In this document: positions 47,879 through 54,421 of the stretch, piece by piece
Position numbering within the stretch: position 1 is the first letter of the stretch
How the letters are laid out: each line of letters opens with the position of its first letter
Source of the DNA: Paenibacillus sp.
Lineage (GTDB): Bacteria; Bacteroidota; Bacteroidia; Bacteroidales; Muribaculaceae
Assembly (NCBI GenBank): GCA_023663345.1
Contig: JAMPHR010000001.1
Coordinates: 1-64,000 of the forward strand
DNA: 64,000 nucleotides
Direction: 5' to 3'
The notes under the pieces: model-generated
Seen by the model: the letters and a program-made list of their open reading frames with translations, nothing else
Database searches by the model: none
What the model was told of the DNA's origin: nothing
Made by a program: the position numbers and the translations under genes

Positions 47879-47954
47879 TTAAGGTTAGTCGCTATGTACT
47901 TTATAAGGATATTGAACGCCCTCGGTAAAAACAGGCTTATAAAAACGGTATAAA

Positions 47955-47978
47955 GTGGCCACGAAAATCCGTGGCCAC
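47955..47978 (-). terminator. Strong stem-loop between GH127 and GH141, possible attenuator
   Basis: GTGGCCACG (47955-47963) pairs perfectly with CGTGGCCAC (47970-47978) around a 6-base loop. On the minus strand TTTATACCGTTTTTA follows, a broken T tract. It is 28 bases past the GH127 stop. No TAnnTTTG promoter is visible before GH141, so the structure probably ends or processes only part of the transcripts. Confidence 0.6.
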
Positions 47979-48005
47979 TGTGTGAGGCTGCTATTGCAGT
48001 GGGTT

Positions 48006-50093
48006 TCAGCGTGCAAGGGGAAGCCAGACGCTCATCTCGGCCTTGTCGCGGTTGCCCCAGGCATAGTAGGGTATGAGGGTGACATTGACTGTCTTGCCGG
48101 CATCGGCCACCTCGCGGTAGAGTTTGCCGGTCCAGTCTCCACCATTCACAAGGCGTGCCTGAGTGTCGAGTACGGTCATCTTGCTTCCGGCTATTTCTGT
48201 CTCTCTGGGAGTAAAAGTGGCATTGGCAGGTATGAGTACGTCGTCGAGTTTCTTTCCACCCTCGATGTCGATACCTTCAAGGCAATACACAATGGGTCCA
48301 CGCTTCACGGCCACATGGTTACGGGTCTCCTCAACAAGAGGATTGGACTCAAGCAGCTTGGTGCGCATTTCCATGTCGAGCACTATTTCATCTCCAGGTT
48401 TCCATGAACGGTCAAGAGTGATATAGCTGTCGGGAACCACCTTCACATTCTCGGGATTACCGTTGACTGTAACAGTGGCCTTGTCACACCATGAAGGGAT
48501 GCGGAGCTTGACGACAAAGTTCTTCTTGCCTGGCACCTGGTTGAGTGTGAGCGTCACTTTACCATCATAGGGATAGGCTGTGTGCTGTGTCACCTCGAGA
48601 GGACGTTTCTTGCCAAGCGATGTGCGCAGCTCGCTGTCTCCATAGAGGTTGCACCACAGGGTGCTGTCATTGACGGTATAGGCATAGTTCTGAGCCTCGC
48701 AGATGGTGCGGAGGGTATTAGGCGGACAGCAGAAGCAACTGATGTACTCCTCACGTGTCTTTGGCCAGCGCAGGGTGTAAGGCAGGTCATCACTCATGCG
48801 CAGAGGGTTGGTGTAGAAGTAGCGCTTACCGTCGAGGCTGACACCGCTGAGCACACTGTTGTAGAGAGCAGTCTCCACGATGTCGGCATACTTAGCATCG
48901 CCTGTCGACTCGAGCATACGCCAATTGAAGAGCATGTTGCCGATATTGGCACAGGTCTCGTTGTGGGCAGTGCTGTTGGGCAACTGATAAGGACGGCCAT
49001 AGCTCTGGTGTACCTTCTGTATGCTGTCAGGCTCGTAGCAAGTACCGTCGGGCGAAGTTCCGTCATAAAGGGCACCACAAGCTCCTGTAATATACATCTT
49101 GCGGTTCACAATATCGTCCCAGATGCTTGTGAGGTTTTTCATGAGCTGCTCCTCACCTGTCTCGGCATAGAGGTCGGCCACTCCGGCATACAGGTAGTTG
49201 GCACGCACGGCATGACCCATTGCGTTGTACTGGTCACGGAAGGGGATACGGTCCTGGTTATCGTCGGTTCCGTTCTCCACCAGACCACGTATGTTTATAA
49301 GGTTGTTGGCCAGATCCAGATAGCGTGGATTGCCTGTCTCGCGGTACATTTCCACCACACCCATATAGTGGGAGGGGCATATAGCGTTGCGGGCCAGCTC
49401 GGCTGATGCAGTCTCGTAGAAATGACACAGGAAGTCGGTGGCCTTGACAGCTGCGTCAAACAGCTCGGTCTTGCCTGTGGCTCTCTTGTGGATGATTCCG
49501 GCCATCATGAGGTGACCGAGGTTGTAGGTCTCGAAGTTGAGACGGTTGGCGAAAGCGCCCTTCTCATCCTCGGCTCCCACCTTGGTGCCAATCACTGTCT
49601 GAGCCTTGTGGGCGGTGTGGGTATCGACTCCACGGTTACGTTCATCAATGATCACAGGTGTGTGGATGTATCCGTCCTCTCTCTGGGCCTTCACCACCTG
49701 CTCGATGAACTTGTCCATGAGAGCATCGAGCTTAGGATCCTTGTTGACGGCATAGACAGCAGCAACAGCCTCGAGCCACTTGTACATGTCACCATCGTGG
49801 AAAGGGGGACCCCAGTGTTCACCGGGGCATGTACCAGCAGCGATCTCGAAGTTACGGAATCCATGGGACACGTCAGGATCGGCCCATGTCTCCCACATGC
49901 TCTGCAGGGATGTGCCACTATACACTCCGAATCGCTCGCCCCAAAATCCGCCTGTCCACTTCACCGCTCCGAGGGGGGTATTGGACATTACGGCATGACG
50001 ACTGCGCGAAGTGTCGGTAAGACCGTTATTCTGCGCTGATAATCCGAGCGATAACACTACGCCCGATAGTAGAATACCAAGTTTTTGATACAC
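48006..50093 (-). CDS. GH127 family enzyme, candidate aceric acid hydrolase
   Basis: The 695-residue protein starts with GTG at 50093 (no in-frame ATG between an upstream stop and this codon) and has a signal peptide (about 1-20). It has the GH127 (alpha/alpha)6 barrel (about 40-450) and C-terminal beta-sandwiches. E379 and C381 (NETCAN) with C455 and C456 (SCFCCPPN) match the zinc site and catalytic Cys of the bifidobacterial beta-L-arabinofuranosidase, with very similar spacing. In the RG-II pathway a GH127 enzyme removes aceric acid from side chain B, and beta-L-arabinofuranose is the classic alternative. It is the first gene of the cluster, with a full promoter about 46 bases upstream. 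Confidence 0.88.
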   Translation of the reverse strand: MYQKLGILLSGVVLSLGLSAQNNGLTDTSRSRHAVMSNTPLGAVKWTGGFWGERFGVYSGTSLQSMWETWADPDVSHGFRNFEIAAGTCPGEHWGPPFHDGDMYKWLEAVAAVYAVNKDPKLDALMDKFIEQVVKAQREDGYIHTPVIIDERNRGVDTHTAHKAQTVIGTKVGAEDEKGAFANRLNFETYNLGHLMMAGIIHKRATGKTELFDAAVKATDFLCHFYETASAELARNAICPSHYMGVVEMYRETGNPRYLDLANNLINIRGLVENGTDDNQDRIPFRDQYNAMGHAVRANYLYAGVADLYAETGEEQLMKNLTSIWDDIVNRKMYITGACGALYDGTSPDGTCYEPDSIQKVHQSYGRPYQLPNSTAHNETCANIGNMLFNWRMLESTGDAKYADIVETALYNSVLSGVSLDGKRYFYTNPLRMSDDLPYTLRWPKTREEYISCFCCPPNTLRTICEAQNYAYTVNDSTLWCNLYGDSELRTSLGKKRPLEVTQHTAYPYDGKVTLTLNQVPGKKNFVVKLRIPSWCDKATVTVNGNPENVKVVPDSYITLDRSWKPGDEIVLDMEMRTKLLESNPLVEETRNHVAVKRGPIVYCLEGIDIEGGKKLDDVLIPANATFTPRETEIAGSKMTVLDTQARLVNGGDWTGKLYREVADAGKTVNVTLIPYYAWGNRDKAEMSVWLPLAR

Positions 50094-50138
50094 AATCGTA
50101 TGGAATTAGATATAAGTTACTTTAGCTTTTCAATTACG

Positions 50139-50170
50139 CAAAGTTAAAGAAAAATAGTCGTTTAGACAAC
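50139..50170 (-). promoter_or_regulatory. Promoter of the RG-II enzyme cluster
   Basis: On the minus strand GTTG (50170-50167), a 20-base spacer and TAACTTTG (50146-50139) fit the Bacteroidetes promoter. Transcription should start near 50132, leaving a leader of about 40 bases before the GTG start of GH127. Confidence 0.8.
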
Positions 50171-50171
50171 T

Positions 50172-50193
50172 TTTCGTAACGATAATTTCGTAA
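50172..50193. repeat. 8-base direct repeats touching the cluster promoter, candidate activator site
   Basis: TTTCGTAA occurs at 50172-50179 and again at 50186-50193, 14 bases apart start to start. The first copy lies one base outside the -33 box of the GH127 promoter. Paired direct repeats just upstream of the promoter are the usual layout for an activator such as a hybrid two-component or AraC-type regulator. No such regulator gene is in the window. Confidence 0.55.
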
Positions 50194-50224
50194 AATTCAA
50201 TAAATTCACATCACAATAACCCCT

Positions 50225-50249
50225 TAAGAGTGTATAAATGACACTCTTA
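50225..50249. promoter_or_regulatory. 9-base palindrome between the divergent promoters, candidate operator
   Basis: TAAGAGTGT (50225-50233) and ACACTCTTA (50241-50249) are perfect inverted repeats with a 7-base spacer. They lie between the cluster promoter and the GH31 promoter. It could bind a dimeric regulator; as RNA it would also form a hairpin, but neither predicted transcript covers it. The rest of the 301-base gap (50094-50394) shows no gene. Confidence 0.5.
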
Positions 50250-50307
50250 CGCTTATTCACTGTGTTTCAACATTTTTTGATCATTAGGGTCGAATTTCCC
50301 ATGAGGG

Positions 50308-50339
50308 CTTGCTATATCGGGCCATTATCACTAACTTTG
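50308..50339 (+). promoter_or_regulatory. Promoter of the GH31 gene
   Basis: CTTG (50308-50311), a 20-base spacer and TAACTTTG (50332-50339) fit the Bacteroidetes promoter, with a start expected near 50346 and a leader of about 49 bases before the ATG at 50395. Confidence 0.8.
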
Positions 50340-50394
50340 CACACATACATTATACTTTACACAACTTTCTTTCACAAGCGCACACTTCCCGATT

Positions 50395-52785
50395 ATGAAT
50401 CGAACATTTACCGTCGCCACAATCGCCGTGGCCTCAGTGCTGTCATTATCGCTCAGCCCGCTCGCATCGCTCGCCGACACTGTGAGCGTCACCACCGGGC
50501 AGGGACGCAAGGTGGTGGTCAGGACTATCACCCCCAACATCATCCGCGTAGAGAACTATCCCACAGAATCAGCCCCATCGGCCACCCTCACCCCATCACC
50601 CGCCTCGGCCCCAGATACCGTGAAGTGCTCGGCATCCACTTCAGGGCCTTTGCATATATTCACGACCCCGACCGGCGTGACCGTGAGAGTAAACTCCACT
50701 ACCGGAGCCGTCGACATCAACGCCGGAGCCGACAGGGCTGTCAGCGACAATGGACTGAGATTATTGGCCAACGGACGACAGAGCCTGTCGCTTTCCACAA
50801 TGGGCGGAGGATCATTCTACGGAGCCGGAGAGAGGGGCTATAGTTTCAATCTCGCTGGTGACACGCTGGTGATGTACAACAAGCAGAACTATGGATATAC
50901 CGCCGGAGAGGAGCGCATCAAACAGATGAACATCACCATGCCACTGTTCCTGAGTTCCAACGGATATGCAGTACTGTTTGATGACTATGCAGCCGCCGAG
51001 ATGGTGATGTCCAACCCAGTAGTTTACACCACCGAATCCTCAGTACCCGTATCATACTACTTCATTAACTCCACAGGATCACTTGCCTCGCTCACAAGCA
51101 AGCTATCAACCATTACCGGCCGTCAGGACCTACCTCCATTGTGGGCCCTGGGATATATTACATCGAAATACGGCTACCGCACCCAGGCTGAAACCGAGGG
51201 AGTGATCGATACCCTCAAGCGTGCCGGATATCCGGTGGACGGAATAGTACTCGACCTATATTGGTATGGCAAGGAACAGGACATGGGACGCCTCGAATGG
51301 GCCCCCGACCAGTGGCCCGACCATAAGGCCATGCTGGCCCGGCTGAAAAAGCGCGGAGTCAACACAGTGACTATCTCACAGCCATACGTGTTGCGCAACG
51401 GTCGCGGAGCATCCAACTACACGAAACTCAGCAACGGCGGTATGCTCCTGCGTGATTCCACTGGAGGCCCACAGGAAGTACAGATATGGGTAGGTGAAGG
51501 GGGTATGTTCGACGTATCCAACCCTGACACCCGAGCATGGTTACGAGACAGGTATCGTTCGCTCACACTCGACGGTATAGGAGGATGGTGGGGAGATCTG
51601 GGAGAACCTGAAGTACACCCTGAGACTGGAGTACATGCCAATGGACTCCACACCCGACTATACCACAACAGGTACGGTAACGACTGGAGTTCCATAATAT
51701 ATGACCTCTATCGCGAGGAGTTCCCCGACACCCGACTAATGACACTTATGCGTGGCGGCACCACCGGACTCCAGCAGTACAGCGTGTTCCCATGGTCGAC
51801 CGACGTGTCTCGCTCCTGGGGTGGCCTCAAACCACAGATCACCATCATGCTCAACTCAGGCTTGAGCGGACTGGGCTACATGAGCCACGATGTGGGAGGA
51901 TTTGCCATCGACGAGACTGCCCCTTACGATCCCGAGCTATATGTACGCTGGCTGCAATTAGGTACATTCTCTCCCGTGCTACGCACCCACTCCCAGCGCT
52001 CGGCCGAGCCTTATTGCTATCCCGAACATCAGGCGATAATCCTCCCTCTCATCAAGGAGCGCTACCGCTGGTTGCCTTATAACTATACCCTGGCATGGGA
52101 AAACGCCTCACAGGGGCTCCCGTTGGTACGTCCGCTAAACTTCTATACATCCGGAAGCAATCTTCACGACGACATCACCGATCAATATCTATGGGGTCGC
52201 GACCTGCTTGTGGCTCCTGTGCTCACCCAAGGTGCAACCTCACGAACAATAGTATTCCCTGCCGACGGTAGCGACTGGGTGGATCTCGCCGATCCCTCCC
52301 GGGTGTATCACAGCGGTGACACAATAGCCTCCTACCCTGCCCCGCTTGACGTGTTACCTCTATTTGTTCGTGGCGGATCATTCATTCCCACCGCCGACTA
52401 TGACATGGCCAACACGGGCGACTACCGAACTGACCGCTATACGGTGAACTACTATCCCACTCATGGCAAGTCGGATTACACACTCTATGAGGATGACCTC
52501 ACCTCCCCCACTTCTCTTCGCGACGGCGCCTATAGCCTCATCAACTTCGAAGGGGACGCTTCAGCCGAGGCTATCGACATAAAGGTGTCAACTACAGGCC
52601 ACCTCGCTATACCCAAAGGGGGCACACGGCTCACATTCAAGATACACCGGATAAACTCAACCCCTGCCTCGGTGACTGTAGACGGCCAAAAAGCCAAAGG
52701 TTGGCGCTATGATGCCACCACCTCTACCCTCTCGATCCCCGTCACACTCAAGTCAACGCCAGTCAACGTCCACGTCGCCCTATAA
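50395..52785 (+). CDS. GH31 family enzyme (alpha-glucosidase, transglucosylase or alpha-xylosidase)
   Basis: The 796-residue protein has a signal peptide (about 1-27), an N-terminal beta-sandwich (about 30-230), a TIM barrel (about 240-590) and two C-terminal beta-sandwiches. D401 (GWWGDLGEPE) is the nucleophile and D470 (FPWSTDVSRSW) the acid/base. The GDLGEPE sequence recalls a Cellvibrio GH31 alpha-transglucosylase (Agd31B), which points to alpha-glucan. Its place, read divergently from the RG-II cluster, makes a pectin role possible: alpha-xylosidases are also GH31, and RG-II side chain A carries 2-O-methyl-alpha-xylose. It is the only plus-strand gene between the cluster and the envelope genes, and a 15-base-stem terminator follows. 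Confidence 0.9.
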   Translation: MNRTFTVATIAVASVLSLSLSPLASLADTVSVTTGQGRKVVVRTITPNIIRVENYPTESAPSATLTPSPASAPDTVKCSASTSGPLHIFTTPTGVTVRVNSTTGAVDINAGADRAVSDNGLRLLANGRQSLSLSTMGGGSFYGAGERGYSFNLAGDTLVMYNKQNYGYTAGEERIKQMNITMPLFLSSNGYAVLFDDYAAAEMVMSNPVVYTTESSVPVSYYFINSTGSLASLTSKLSTITGRQDLPPLWALGYITSKYGYRTQAETEGVIDTLKRAGYPVDGIVLDLYWYGKEQDMGRLEWAPDQWPDHKAMLARLKKRGVNTVTISQPYVLRNGRGASNYTKLSNGGMLLRDSTGGPQEVQIWVGEGGMFDVSNPDTRAWLRDRYRSLTLDGIGGWWGDLGEPEVHPETGVHANGLHTRLYHNRYGNDWSSIIYDLYREEFPDTRLMTLMRGGTTGLQQYSVFPWSTDVSRSWGGLKPQITIMLNSGLSGLGYMSHDVGGFAIDETAPYDPELYVRWLQLGTFSPVLRTHSQRSAEPYCYPEHQAIILPLIKERYRWLPYNYTLAWENASQGLPLVRPLNFYTSGSNLHDDITDQYLWGRDLLVAPVLTQGATSRTIVFPADGSDWVDLADPSRVYHSGDTIASYPAPLDVLPLFVRGGSFIPTADYDMANTGDYRTDRYTVNYYPTHGKSDYTLYEDDLTSPTSLRDGAYSLINFEGDASAEAIDIKVSTTGHLAIPKGGTRLTFKIHRINSTPASVTVDGQKAKGWRYDATTSTLSIPVTLKSTPVNVHVAL

Positions 52786-52830
52786 CCTATCCCACAGGAC
52801 AGGTACATACAAATCCAATAGTAGAGATAT

Positions 52831-52854
52831 TACATAGTGCCATATCCCTATGTA
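52831..52854. other. Small inverted repeat downstream of GH31
   Basis: TACATAG (52831-52837) pairs with CTATGTA (52848-52854) around a 10-base loop. It precedes the stronger terminator at 52882 and may be incidental. Confidence 0.3.
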
Positions 52855-52881
52855 TTGTACATTGATATTGCCAATAATCAC

Positions 52882-52913
52882 GATCTTACCCACTGTCAAC
52901 AGTGGGTAAGATC
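52882..52913 (+). terminator. Terminator of the GH31 gene
   Basis: A perfect 15-base stem, GATCTTACCCACTGT (52882-52896) and its complement (52899-52913), is followed by TATTTAA. It lies 97 bases past the GH31 stop. The T tract is short, but the stem is the strongest in the window. Confidence 0.7.
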
Positions 52914-52977
52914 TATTTAAGCCTCCCCAAACTTTCAAATCTATTCTGAAAAATACCTCTATACTAAAACAAAGGAG

Positions 52978-53018
52978 ACCGCAGTCCTGTGTCGTGATGA
53001 CTACCAGGGGGCTGCGGT
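52978..53018 (-). terminator. Terminator of the OmpA gene
   Basis: On the minus strand ACCGCAG pairs with CTGCGGT, with an inner CCTG/CAGG pair, and CTCCTTTGTTTTAG follows. It lies 58 bases past the OmpA stop, facing the GH31 terminator. Confidence 0.65.
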
Positions 53019-53075
53019 TCCGGTTTGAGAGTATTACTCAAAGACTCTGTTTCCAGTTTCTGAGTTTATCTACTG

Positions 53076-54206
53076 TTATTTTGCTATAGCTATCGCCACA
53101 CGGTTCATATCATTCTCACGGAACGGTTGCTCGGTGTCACCCTCAGCATCAACCGATATACGCAGAGTATCGATACCACCTTTGCGGAGAGCATCGGCTA
53201 CGCTCTGGGCGCGGAATTTCGATAACTTCATGTTGTAGGTAGCATTTCCTGTACCCTTGTCGGCATATCCGGTAATGGATACTTTAGCTTCAGGATTGGC
53301 CTTGAGATATTCGATGAGTTCGGCAATCTTGACCGATTCCTTCTCGGAGATCTTGGATGAGTTGATGGTGAAGAATATATCTTCCTTGAGAGGCTGAGGC
53401 TTCTTTACTTCCACTGGAGCAGGGGCAGGAGCGGGAGCAGGAGCCGGTTGGGGTGCGGGAGTTGCCTCGGGTTCCTCAACTACCTCGACGGCCTGAACAG
53501 TCTCGATGACTTTAGTCTTGGTCTTGCCGAAACTGATAGTCACACCTACCAGTCCATTGAACTGCCAGTCACTGTTCTTACCTTTCTTGGAATTGAAATG
53601 ATCGGGGAGAAGGTTGGCATTGGCCTCAATATTGAGAGCTACACACTTGCTGAGATTGATATCTACGCCGAGGCCGGCACGACCGGCAATAAAGGCACGC
53701 TTTCCGCTCCACAGATGCTCGAAACGGTATCCCTGGGCGGCGATCTCGTTGGCCTGATTGTTATGGAAGCCTACAGCTGCACCGATGCCTAAGAAGCCGT
53801 AGAAGTCGAGTGTACGGTAAGGATTGTATCCGCAGAAGAGATTGGTGAGCGACAGCATGGCATCCACGTTACCCTGTACATAATTGAATTTGTAATGGGT
53901 CATAGGACTTACCCACGCACCCTTAGCCTGCCATCCACTGGCTCCGGCACGAAGTCCGAATAAGGGGGAGAATCTGTAGCCTACATTGACTGCGGCCGCA
54001 GGTGAGATCAGGTGTTTGAAATCGGTTTCACCCACGGTGTAACCGCCGCCCACCTGGAGCTGCATGAACCAATGAGGATTGAATTCCACTTCTTCAGTGA
54101 CATTTACTGTAGTCGATGATGAGCTTTCTTGAGCGGTTGCCATGAATGGCAATGACGAACACATAAGAGTGAAAGCTATGGCCAGATTTTTGTTGATATG
54201 TTTCAT
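53076..54206 (-). CDS. OmpA family outer-membrane protein
   Basis: The 376-residue protein has a signal peptide (about 1-26), an eight-strand barrel (about 45-230), an acidic then Pro/Ala repeat linker (about 236-268) and a C-terminal OmpA peptidoglycan-binding domain (about 272-376). TGYADKGTGNATYNMKLSKFRA holds the Asp that binds diaminopimelate, and the Arg partner sits in ENDMNRVAIA. It should tie the outer membrane to the cell wall. It is transcribed alone: terminators flank it, and the next gene upstream is 215 bases away. No convincing promoter was found in the AT-rich 54207-54300. Confidence 0.92.
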   Translation of the reverse strand: MKHINKNLAIAFTLMCSSLPFMATAQESSSSTTVNVTEEVEFNPHWFMQLQVGGGYTVGETDFKHLISPAAAVNVGYRFSPLFGLRAGASGWQAKGAWVSPMTHYKFNYVQGNVDAMLSLTNLFCGYNPYRTLDFYGFLGIGAAVGFHNNQANEIAAQGYRFEHLWSGKRAFIAGRAGLGVDINLSKCVALNIEANANLLPDHFNSKKGKNSDWQFNGLVGVTISFGKTKTKVIETVQAVEVVEEPEATPAPQPAPAPAPAPAPVEVKKPQPLKEDIFFTINSSKISEKESVKIAELIEYLKANPEAKVSITGYADKGTGNATYNMKLSKFRAQSVADALRKGGIDTLRISVDAEGDTEQPFRENDMNRVAIAIAK

Positions 54207-54356
54207 AAATAAATAGGTTTTATAATGTTAAAACAAATTTCACAAATTTTGTTTAACGAATTACCAAGAAACATAAACAATTAACAATCAAATGTTTATT
54301 TTGCGACACAAATGTAGCATCATACGCAACAGAAGTAACGAGAGTGGAGAAACACA

Positions 54357-54394
54357 ACAGGCACCCTGCAAAGTTGCGTATGCCGGGTGCCTGT
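54357..54394 (-). terminator. Terminator of the large barrel gene, with alternative pairing
   Basis: ACAGGCACCC (54357-54366) pairs with GGGTGCCTGT (54385-54394), 27 bases past the gene's stop, and TGTGTTTC follows on the minus strand. The loop contains GTTGCGTATG (54373-54382), the exact complement of CATACGCAAC at 54321-54330 just beyond, so the loop could pair with downstream RNA. Confidence 0.7.
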
Positions 54395-54421
54395 TATATG
54401 TAATGATAAAATTAGCAGAGA

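Noticed and set aside
53400-53465. Tandem repeat in the OmpA gene as a mobile or CRISPR-like repeat
   Set aside because: It encodes the Pro/Ala linker usual between the barrel and the OmpA domain.
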